Positions 49,701 through 58,471 of a DNA stretch of 64,000 nt are shown here, piece after piece. The first letter of the stretch is position 1. Each line of letters starts with the position of its first letter. The notes beneath the pieces were generated by a model. That model saw nothing but the letters and a program-made list of their open reading frames with translations, did no database searches and was not told where the DNA came from. The stretch covers positions 620,001 to 684,000 of the forward strand of contig NW_025408683.1 of assembly GCF_020360975.1 (NCBI RefSeq), in the 5' to 3' direction. Both the position numbers and the translations under genes were made by a program. Source of the DNA: Hirsutella rhossiliensis (lineage: Eukaryota; Ascomycota; Sordariomycetes; Hypocreales; Ophiocordycipitaceae).

Positions 49701-51350
49701 TTTATTATATCTTTTAAAGGTTTCTAGTAAGGCTTTAAGACTTATATATCCTAGCCTTAAATACTATAAATAAAAGTTAAGGTCCTTTTTATTATTCTTT
49801 ATATTATTAATATTATATAGGAATGTCTTCTTCTTTAAGAAAGGAATTTCTAAAGAGAAGATATAAAGGTTATCTTACTATTTTCCTTTAGATATAATAT
49901 TAGCCTAGTTATCTAGTAGGAAAATTTCCTTGCTATTAATAAAGGCATAAGTATTTTTAAAATACGATTAGCTTATAATATTTACCCTAATTCGGTATAA
50001 AAGGCAGTTTCTTAAGATAAATAGCCTTTTATTTTTCGGAAATCTAAAAAGAAGATCTCTATAGCCTTTAACAATTATATAGGATGCCTTTCCCTAATTA
50101 ACCTTAGTAGAAATAGTTCGAAAATTAATAAGGAATTTCTTTTTTAATACTATATACCTAGTAGCACCGGTATCGTATATAAAATTATAGAAATTTCTAT
50201 TCTCTAAGGTTTTATAAGGGATTTCCTTCTCTTTTACCTTATATATAAGGTCTTTAATTTAAGAGGAATTTAAAGGTCCTATTTGCCTATTATTAAATAC
50301 GGCTTTTTTAAGGATATTCGAAGAGATATATACCTTTGCTTCTTCTTCGGAGCTTTTATAGCCTTTAAGGGTAGGAGGAGGAATAGAAAAATCGATTTCC
50401 GGTTCTTTATCCGTTTAATTATCGATTTCTATTTTTTCTGCTTCCAATATATATAAAGAAGAGGGTTTTTTCGTCTTCTTATCGACGTAAGAGTCTAATT
50501 CGATAGGATTTCCTTCTATAGAAGGTTTTCTAGGCCTCTTAGAAGGTATTCCTTTCTTTTAATTTTTTAAATTTTTAGAAAAGCCTTTAAGGGCCTTTTC
50601 CGGGTAAAGATAGTAGCAATCTTTAACTAGATGCCCTTTCTTCTTATAGTAAGTGCATTATAATAAAATTTTTATCTTTTTCTAGGGCTTCTTAGTAAAG
50701 AAAGCCTACTTAGGAGGATTTTCTAGAAACTTAGTCCTCTTAAATTCGTCTATAAGACTACTAGAGAGAGACTCTAGATTAAAAGCTTCTAAGTTATTTC
50801 GAAGAGCTTATATTATATCAGTTATATAGCTAGAAAACGAGCCCGAAAGGCTGTTTAAAATCCAAGCTATAATAACTACTTCTAGAATTATAATATTCCG
50901 TGCTTTTAGCTCTTTAAATACCTCTTTTACCTTATTTAGGTAGCCTTCTAGGGATTCGAAATCCCCTACCGAAGTATTAAAAAGCTCCTTTATAAGTAAG
51001 TAATTTAAGGTAAAGGAAATAGGGTTATATAGGTTTTTTAACCTATCCTACGCCTCTTTAGCATTTATTATATACTTTATTTAGGTTAAAGGACTATCTT
51101 TAATACGAAGAAAAATTAAAGTAAGTGCTTCTTCTATTTTCGAGTAATTTTCTTACTATATAGTAGTAGAAAGCTTCTCTCTAACTAAAAGAGCCTATAT
51201 TTAAATAGCCTAGAAGGTATAGTTAAAACTACCCTTAAGTTTAGTAAATTCGAACTTATCCTTAGAGCCTATTTTAGATAATTCGAGGTCGTATAGTTAG
51301 TATTAGAATTTTAAAGATTTTTCGAAGTTATTACCCGACTTATAGAGAAG
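46740..51350 (-). pseudogene. Copia-B gag-pol remnant
   Basis: Domains on the minus strand, from high to low coordinates. Gag has a zinc knuckle at about 50620-50665, C-T-Y-Y-K-K-K-G-H-L-V-K-D-C, in which the second Cys is Tyr. The integrase C-terminal half at about 48950-49330 contains S-P-P-R-T-P-E-L-N and E-R-I-N-K-T-I; the usual Y-L-W is read Y-L-stop. The RT active site at about 47670-47710 reads Y-I-D-N-L-L-I. RNase H at 46760-47090 has T-Y-E-A-E-F-I-A, D-N-E-A-A-I and T-K-H-I-D-I intact. Few other changes are evident, so this is the most readable polyprotein in the window, but it is not functional. Confidence 0.9.
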
Positions 51351-51364
51351 CCGGGCTTATAACC
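51350..51364 (-). promoter_or_regulatory. candidate primer-binding site (half tRNA-iMet type)
   Basis: Immediately inside the 5' LTR the minus strand reads GGTTATAAGCCCGGC. With one RIP transition reverted it complements the anticodon arm of initiator tRNA-Met (loop containing CAU), the primer mode described for Drosophila copia, where a tRNA fragment rather than the 3' end is used. It is not a match to a tRNA 3' terminus. This is inference from memory of the tRNA sequence. Confidence 0.45.
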
Positions 51365-52061
51365 TATAAGAAGGTATAGGCAATAAGCGTAGAATCGGGT
51401 AATCGAAGTCGTAAGCGGAAAGATCGGTCGAAGGAGTATAGGGTAGGATTTCGTCCGGAATTTATAACGAGCATATAAGGGGCTAAATAATATATTAAAA
51501 GAATAGCGTTGTAAAAGATGCTTTCGAGCTTGCTTATTCTATCTACTACTCCTAGGGAAATCCTTCGTCTTTTATAGACTATTGCTCGCCTACTAGTAGA
51601 CTAATTAGTTAGCTTTCTAGCATATTCTATAGTGCTTAAAAAGCTCTATCTATAGTATATCTTCCTAACTTAGTAGGTGGTCTAATTATAGCGTGATAGT
51701 TAACGTAAGACTATGGGTTCTAGTATAAGTAGTAGATTTAACTAGAATGTTCTATGCCCTACCTATTCTTATATCGCGGATATCTTCGGAACCGCTAGGC
51801 CAAAATAGGCAATAGGGTATCTATTCTGCTCGTAATTAACTTATGCATTTTATATATATTTTTGTTTATAAGGATAGGCTTATCCTAACCCGCTTTTCTA
51901 AGAGGAAGGTATAGTTATCTAGTAGAGGTCTTTATCTTTTAAGGGTTATTCCCTTAGACTATATTATAAAGCCTCTTTTTACTAGCTTATTCTATAAAGC
52001 CTCCCTATGCCTATTATTTCTTTATAATAGTAAAATAAGAATATAAGGGTATATTCTTATA
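51365..52061 (-). repeat. Copia-B 5' LTR
   Basis: 697 bp, followed by the TSD copy AATAT (52062-52066). Confidence 0.94.
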
Positions 52062-52066
52062 AATAT

Positions 52067-54930
52067 CTATAATATTAAAGTTAACTCGTTCGTTATAGCC
52101 CTAGATATTAATATTAAGGTAATTAATCTCTATATTAATAATTCTATTATTATAGTTAAAGGCCTCTCCTTTAATATTTATAAGTTTATATAGATCTTTC
52201 TTATATCTCTATATAAGTTAGTAATAATTAACGACTTTAAGTAAAACGTAATTACCTATCGCGCTATAGTCTAAAAGTATACGTATATAATATCCCGCGA
52301 TTTAAATATCTAATACTATTTAGTCGCTATAGCTTACCGTTACTATATATAGGGTCCTTAGATCTTATTATATCGTGCTAGTCTATAGCCCTTTTATAGA
52401 TAGTATACCTTGTTTTTTACTTAGTCTTTATTCGTTTTATTTAAGTATTCTTCTTTAATTTATTATTAATATCGTTTCTTTATATTTTTATTATATAGTA
52501 TTATATCGGGGCTTAAGAGACTAATTTCTTATAGCTAATCGAAGATTTCTTATTTCTCGACGCTATATTGTTTATATTATACTACTTCGTAGTTAATTAC
52601 GTACTATACTTTATAATTCTATTTATTTTCGTACTAAAGGTTAAGTTTTCGTTCTACGTTTTTCTATTTTATATATAGTGTTTTTATATTAATTCTCCCT
52701 TAGTCGAATACGGCCTATAGCCTTTATATATATTACTAATAATCTTTTTATATACCGTTATATCGTTTATACTATACTTATACTTTTTTATATTTATAAA
52801 CTCTATAGTTTAAGTATATATATTCGTTATAATCTTCTTTATTATATTTAACTTATCACGTAAGTCTTTAAAAGATTAAGGGTTTAGATACCTTAAAGCG
52901 AGTAGCGTTATACTATTCTTTTATTTTAGCGTATTTATAGATTTTATATATCTCTAAAAGATATCTCGTTAATAAACCGTAATTATCGCGGTATTTAAGT
53001 AGTATACTATAATCGGGTTCTAATAATATAACTTAGTCGTTTAGGTAGCGTTAATCGATTTTCTAGTAATCTAGTTCTATACTTAGGTAGGGTTTTAAAA
53101 GTACCTATCCTTTAAACCTAACTAAGAAAGCGTCGTATTATACCTTTATCTAAAAGTATATTATATAATCTAGGTAAACGTATAATATCTATAAAATATA
53201 CTTATAGTGCTTATAAGTAAGTAGTATTTATATATTGTCTTTAAATTCTTTTTATAGTTACTATTCTCGTTATAGAGCTATAAAGGTATTAACTATAGCG
53301 ATAGCTATAGTATAGTCTCCTTTATATAGTACTAGTTAATATTAAATTAATATAGCTTATTAGTTTTCTATAAGAATTTAAAGCGTTTATTAAGTTTTAA
53401 TTTTAAGTATTTCTTTAAATTCTTTAAAGTATAAAGCGTATTCTCTAATTATAGTATTCTCCCTTAATAGTAAGGGTAGTAGTATAAGTTCGTTCTTATC
53501 TTCCGTTTCTCTAGGTATTTCTTATTCTTTAAAGCTTATATCGTCGATACTTTATTATTCCTCCTTAAGTTATTATCTAAGTTTTATAAGTATAAGGGCT
53601 ATATCTATATCTTCTTTATTATATTATTTATAGACTACCTATTATTATTATCGATTTTTATTTTATATATCTTCCTAGAATCGTTTACTATTCTTCTTAA
53701 TCTAGTCTTAAGAGACTCCTTTAAAATAAGGGTATTCTAGTTCTATAAATTTAACTTATTTCTATATTTTAGGATCCCTTTATTATATTATTATAAGGGT
53801 TTTCTTTAGTAGCTTTAGGAACTATCTAGTACTATTTTTATGGCTTAAGTATACTATATATTCGTCGTCGTAGTATATAGTTTAACTAAGGAGTTTATAC
53901 TTTAGTTCCTATCTATTAGTAGCGTTTAGGTATTTCTTACCTTTTAGGGCTAGTACTTAGTAGGTTTTCTTCTCCTTATAAGGTTATCTATATTCCTTAG
54001 AGTAATATCTAAGTTTCCTATAATTAAAATACTTTCCTTTACTTTTCTATATTATATTTAGATCTATCTTACCTAGGTTAGTTATATAAGCGTAGGTAAT
54101 AAGAGTTTCGCGCTTCTTTTTATAGTTAGCGCGTTAGTTAAAGTTATTCCTATAAGAAGGGTTCTAGTTTCCTCTTCCTTATTTCTTTTCTTAGCGTCGC
54201 GTATACTATCTATTATCGATTCGTACTACTATAGCGATATAGTTTAAGAGGCTATTAGGTCGATCTTCCTTATAGAGTTCGTCCTTAACTTCTTCCCTAA
54301 GTCCGTCGTAGAATCGCGATATAAAGGGTTCGTCGTCTTATTTAAGTTTTAAGGTAACTTAACGGAATTTAGTAGTATAGTCCGATACTAAGGTCCTTTA
54401 TCGGAGTTCTTAAAGTTTCTATTTAGCTTCTTATTCTTTATTAGTTATTCCGAATACCTTAGTAATAGCTTCTTTAAATCCTTAGAAACTAGTAAAGACT
54501 TTATCTATTTCGCTATTTCGTTATACTAGTTAGTTATCGAGATAGTCCCTTATAATAGGTCTAAACTAAGCGAGTACTATTTTAGGTAAATAATTTCCTA
54601 TATAAAGTACCTTTTTAACTAAGTTCGAAAGTTTCGTTAGGTAGAACCGGTAGTAGGCCTTAAGTTAGGTAAGAAAGTCTTAAAGAGTGCTATAAGTACC
54701 GTCGAATAGTCCTAGCTACTTTAGTTTAACTACTTCTCTAAGGTCCTTAACTTATCCGTTACCTCCTCCGTTCCTAAGTAACTATACCTCTTATCGAAGG
54801 GCGATAATCTCGCGTATTATATCCTAAGGCGATATAGTAGCTCTAGAGTTAGTTAATTTAGTTTACTATATAAGTATATTAATAGTTACGATATTACTTA
54901 GAGTAACGCGGTATTATACTAAATAAGAGC
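52067..54930 (-). pseudogene. Gypsy-A gag and protease-side remnant
   Basis: Continuation of Gypsy-A upstream of Copia-B. A CCHC knuckle at 53988-54034 is still recognisable by spacing but is read Y-F-N-Y-R-K-L-R-Y-Y-S-K-E-Y: all four ligands have become Tyr and the Gly has become Arg. The rest of gag extends to about 54900. The protease motif was not verified. Confidence 0.75.
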
Positions 54931-54938
54931 TTTTAACG

Positions 54939-55408
54939 TATAACGACTAGTATTATTCCTAAGGGATAAACCTATTAAGGGGTTTATATTAGTAGATATA
55001 ATAGGGCGTGGTCTAAGTAATAATAAGTATATTACGTTAGTAATAAGTCGGAGGTCGTAGACTATAGACTATAACTAGGTAATTAGAATTAGAGATAGAA
55101 TCGTAATAAAGATCTATATTAAAAGCTAGAGAGCTATCTATTTAAAAGAGTAAAAGTAGGTAGCTATATATACCTATAGAGATTGTCCTTAGATTACGGT
55201 CCTAGCCGTAATCCCCTTCGTAGCTTACTATAGCTTACTCGTAAGCTATGCTCCTAAGTAATAATCTATCTATATAAGGCTTACTTAGCTTACGTACGCT
55301 CTAGGTAAGCTAAGCCTAAGTAACTTCTCGTCCCGACTATTGTTCCGAGCCGCCTTATTACGTGAACGTGGCCGGCTCTCCTATGGCCCGCTAACCGTAG
55401 TCGTAATA
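54939..55408 (-). repeat. Gypsy-A 5' LTR
   Basis: 470 bp, ending GTCGTAATA before the TSD TAGCC. It retains TACGTGAACGTGG where the left LTR has a TATATAAATATAG sequence. Confidence 0.93.
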
Positions 55409-55970
55409 TAGCCCCGCTATAAAGTAACCTTAGAAAGTAACTCCTTTATATACGTAGGGTATATAGCGTTAATTAGTAGTATAAGCGTTTTTAGTTAATA
55501 GTTAATTATATAATTATCCTTAACTTTATCCTATAATAATATCTTCCTAAGCTCTACTTTATTTTTCTACTATAAAGCTTAGCGGGCTATTTTTATTAAT
55601 ACTAGCCTTTAGCTAGGCTAGTAGTTAAGTTATTATACTAGCTTTACGCTATACTTATTAAGTTACTAGTATCGGCCCTAGGTTTTTATTTTCCTAGTTA
55701 AGGGGCCTAGACTAAGGTTAAGGGGAGGTCCTAATAAATTCATTGCTAGGTTTAAGTAAGCGAGGTCTAGGCTAGCTTACTTATAGCGGGGCTAAACTAC
55801 TAGTATATTTATAAGCGCTTCTAAAAGCGCTAATTAGCTAATTAATAAGTAGGTTAGTATAGTTTACTAGTCTAACTAAAAATTAATCGTGCCCTTAGCT
55901 AGATTTAAACTAACTCTAGCGTTATAGCTAATAGACTTCCTAGGTATATAACTACTATACTATAAGGGGG

Positions 55971-56036
55971 ACCCCCTTACTATTAATTTTACCTTTAAAT
56001 ATTTTATATATACTTTTTATATCTTTCTTTATAAGA
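55971..56036 (-). repeat. old Copia-A-like LTR remnant, right end
   Basis: Matches the terminal 65 bp of the reverse-oriented Copia-A LTR, ending TTTATAAGA as in 15026-15034. It is the last identifiable transposon sequence before the gene-rich DNA. Confidence 0.65.
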
Positions 56037-56593
56037 TTATAAGTTTCTTATTATAGATATAAATTTAAATCCTTTTTTACTTTATATTTCTTATTTTTTA
56101 AAGCTATATAATTAAGAGTCCTTACTTTAAAAGTAGAAAATAAATGTTTAAATAGATTAGTATTAAGAAATATATATTTAATTAAATAAACCGCGCTCCC
56201 TTAGAATCTTTAAGTATACTTAGGGAGGGGAGCTAGGGGTTATCTACCTCCGTTAGGGGAAGTGCCCACAGGGGTGAGATCTTGCCCGTCAAAGTAGCTA
56301 GAAGAGAGCATGCATCGTTACTACATTAATTACACTGCCCAGGGTCACTTCCACATGCGCTCTCTAACACCTGTTTGAGAAGGACCTATAACTTTAGTGA
56401 TAACTACCAGCCACTCAGAAAGCAGCCTGAGCAAATCTCTTTACATGCTGCAGCTATCTGTATAGACATGCTTTATACTTGAGGGCTGCCTTCGCACACT
56501 CAAAGGGATGGTATGACAGGCCGACACAGCTTTCCGTGGGGTGTTTACATGGGTGTCGTGGTACCGAGCAGAGCTCAAGCCCGGGCACACTAT
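56037..56593. other. boundary: AT-rich tail then unique DNA without a gene
   Basis: 56037-56240 is still AT-rich but not a recognised repeat. From about 56250 CA and TG reappear in normal numbers. No coding sequence with a convincing start or codon pattern is seen up to 56593. Confidence 0.6.
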
Positions 56594-57205
56594 TCAAACA
56601 GGGATTGGAGAGGTCACTGAACGTTGATGCCCGCCCTTTCCACGTGTTCGGGCACTTGATGATAGATGCCGTCGCCTGCCCAAAGTGCTGTGGTTCTCCG
56701 AGCTGGCGGGCCGATACGCTGCAAGATAACCCGCGTCGACACCCGCGAGGTCGGGCCGTCTTAGCCCACTTGTCCAATTAACGTGTCCAGCAGCGGGACA
56801 GCAAGACCCTGCGCCCGCCACAGCCCGTCCATCATGTCTCAGCCCCCTCTCCCCCATTGACACCCCGCGACTCCTTCCCAGGCCGCACGCGGTGCGCCTC
56901 GACCCAGCACGACACCCCCTCGGACGCATCCCACCGCCGAGGCTTGTCCGGCACCGAGCCTCCGCCACCACCTGCCGTCGTGGGCATGTGCCGTGGGGTG
57001 AAGCCCGCTTGCGATGCTCGTCGTTGGCGGCGCCCAGGGCCGCGAAGACGCCGGGGATGGTTGTGGCGGCGGCGTTGTCGCTGTGGACGACGTAGACGGT
57101 GCGGGTGCCTCTTGCCGAGGCCATTGCCCAGTTCCCTGGGCTTTGGGTCGGTCTCCTCTCCCTGGCTTTCTCGGGTGCTGGAGTTGCGTTGTTGACTTGT
57201 TGCAA
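56594..57205 (-). other. doubtful reading frame or gene relic
   Basis: A minus-strand open frame of 203 codons. Only the part around 57000-57123 (from a Met at 57123) looks protein-like, with V-Y-V-V-H-S-D-N-A-A-A-T-T-I-P-G-V-F-A-A-L. Downstream the frame becomes Arg/Gly-rich and shadow-like, and another frame seems better, so a frameshift or missed intron is possible. I recognise no family. It is close to the RIP boundary. It may be a decayed gene, a 5' exon or chance in GC-rich DNA. Confidence 0.2.
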
Positions 57206-57490
57206 TGCCTGTCGTTGGTTGACTCGGTGTCACACTGTAAAATGTGTGGGGAGCCATGACGACGTGACATTCGATCCCACGTGCCTTGCAGGGTACGGCC
57301 AGGGAGCGTTGTCGGCACTCGGCGCTTTGTATCCGCGAAGCCGGCGATCGAAAAGGGCGCGCAGCAACGGCTTGACATCTGCAGTCCCTCTCCCCGGCCA
57401 GGTATAACGTTACACCTCCATTGAAGTCCAGTATAGCAAAAATACATTTAAGAAGCCCCGTCCCCTCCCGTCTTTGCTTCTCCGTCACGC

Positions 57491-58075
57491 ATGGCCGCCG
57501 CTTGCCGCCTGAGACTGCTCCTCTCCCGGCCTCACAGCATCCAGCTCCGCACCATGGCCTCATCCGCCGCGCGCAAGCACGAGTTCCTCGTCGTCGTCCC
57601 GGACAAGCCCGGCATGCACGCCAAGCGCCTCGAGATCCGCCCGTACGCTGCTGCTGCTGCTGCCGCCCTGTCTCCATGCGTGGCGCCTGACTGACCAGAC
57701 TGCCTTGTAGGCTGCACTTGAAGAACATGGCTCCCCTCGTCGAGTCTGGCAACTGGAAGATGGGAGGTCTGCCACGTTTCCCTTGCTCGAGCCTCTGGCC
57801 ACGATGCTGATCTCCACAAGGCGCCTTGCTCAAGACCCTCCCCGTGGATGACGACCCAAACAACTTTGACTTCGCCGGCAGCACCATCGTCTGCCTCGCC
57901 GAATCCAGGGAGGATGTCCTCAAGCAGCTGAGAGAGGACATTTACAACACTTCGGGCGTCTGGGACACCGAAAAGGTCAGCCTCTTTCTCGCCCCTGTAC
58001 ATGTAGCCCCGGTCACTTACTCTTCCGTGGCAGGCCCAAATCTACCCCTTCAAGTGCGTCTTCAGGAACCCATAA
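57491..58075 (+). CDS. YCII-related domain protein, probably mitochondrial
   Basis: Four exons: 57491-57642, 57711-57766, 57821-57975, 58034-58075; 134 residues. All introns are GT..AG and 54-68 nt, and phases join cleanly. The first 21 residues (MAAACRLRLLLSRPHSIQLR) are basic and lack acidic residues, as in a mitochondrial presequence. An internal Met at residue 22 could give a cytosolic form. Residues 28-130 match fungal YCII-domain proteins: F-L-V-V-V-P-D-K near the start, W-K-M-G-G, F-A-G-S-T-I-V and a Y-P-F-K-C-V-F-R-N-P end. These are small dimeric alpha/beta ferredoxin-like barrels; the bacterial relative YciI has no settled function. Intron 1 holds a (GCT)n run. CACGTG lies about 210 bp upstream at 57278. 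It is convergent with the UPF0662 gene. Confidence 0.88.
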
Positions 58076-58471
58076 AGCGCGTCGTGCACGGTGACAATAT
58101 ACTGGTATCAATTCATCTGCGGGCGACACCTTTTATACGTGCCGGTCCCCCCCCCCCTTCAATTACACACGCCCTCCTCGGTCGTCCGCGCACCCGTATT
58201 TGTAGCTTCAGCAGCATCAGCGCAGCTGACCCCGCCCCATCGCTGGAAAGGCCCAACTCTTGAAATAAACCCGGGGCAAATCGCCGTCCAAGACGTGCCA
58301 TGAATAAACGCAAAATTTTCAAATCTAAAATTTGCAATCCATCGGTCCCCAATGGTCGGGCCAATCTCTGGCTGACCCCTTATCATAAGAAAATGCCATG
58401 TGGAAGGAAAGTAGCCATGTGCTGTGACACAGGCGTGTTGCGTCTCTCAATCCAGGCATCCATGTTAAATC
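58076..58471. other. convergent intergenic region
   Basis: 396 bp holding the 3' ends of the YCII gene and, on the other strand, the UPF0662 gene. A run of 11 C is at 58147-58157. No gene is seen. Polyadenylation signals were not identified with confidence. Confidence 0.6.

Larger units (their letters stand above)
45622..52061 (-). mobile_element. Copia-B, full-length LTR retrotransposon nested in Gypsy-A
   Basis: 6,440 bp, with LTRs of 698 bp (45622-46319) and 697 bp (51365-52061) and TSD AATAT at 45617-45621 and 52062-52066. LTR ends TATAAGAA and TTCTTATA are TGTAAGAA and TTCTTACA after RIP. Coding is minus. Its reading frame is much better preserved than those of the elements around it, in keeping with its innermost position. 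A candidate primer-binding site adjoins the 5' LTR at 51350-51364. Confidence 0.95.
40429..55408 (-). mobile_element. Gypsy-A, Ty3/gypsy LTR retrotransposon with nested insertions
   Basis: Direct 470-bp LTRs at 40429-40898 and 54939-55408 are flanked by a perfect TSD TAGCC at 40424-40428 and 55409-55413. The empty site is visible in SINE copy 1 at about 11185. Coding is on the minus strand. Inside it are a Copia-B solo LTR (42562-43258) and a full Copia-B (45622-52061); without them it is about 7.8 kb. The right LTR keeps more CG and TG than the left, so the left one has been mutated further. Confidence 0.94.
40223..55970 (-). mobile_element. SINE-like element copy 2, split by Gypsy-A
   Basis: Two pieces, 40223-40428 and 55414-55970, together about 763 bp, colinear with copy 1. 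The tRNA-like head lies at the right end: 77 nt from 55968 back to 55892, with the T-arm-like loop TTTAAAT and A box TAGTATAGTAG on the minus strand. TSD ACCTTCTTACTAT (40210-40222) and ACCCCCTTACTAT (55971-55983) differ only by two C/T changes. The uninterrupted site at 11180-11200 in copy 1 shows where Gypsy-A inserted. Confidence 0.72.
1..56240. other. RIP-mutated heterochromatin-like transposon block
   Basis: Composition shifts completely across this interval: CA and TG are almost absent, TA is in large excess, while CG, CC and GG stretches remain. There is no CA and only three TG in the first 600 bases. This is what repeat-induced point mutation of CpA to TpA on both strands leaves. Nearly all ATG codons are gone, so hardly any Met-initiated open frame remains. 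Every sizeable segment that can be identified is a transposon or its remnant. The block ends near 56,240, where CA and TG return at once. Such blocks in ascomycetes are often centromeric, subtelomeric or other H3K9me3 heterochromatin; which of these cannot be told here. Confidence 0.93.

Noticed and set aside
46740..51350. Copia-B as an active element
   Set aside because: The frame is well preserved, but the RT active site reads Y-I-D-N, integrase has a stop at the Y-L-W position and the zinc knuckle has lost a Cys.
55892..55968. A functional tRNA gene
   Set aside because: The acceptor, A box and T arm are tRNA-like, but the sequence is repeated as the head of a dispersed element, the anticodon arm is poor and it is RIP-mutated.
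1..56240. Centromeric satellite DNA
   Set aside because: No tandem monomer array is present; the repeats are dispersed, nested retroelements. A centromeric location is still possible but not shown.
57532..58002. Long open frames on the minus strand over the YCII gene
   Set aside because: They are shadows of the plus-strand exons. The spliced plus-strand protein matches a known family along its whole length.
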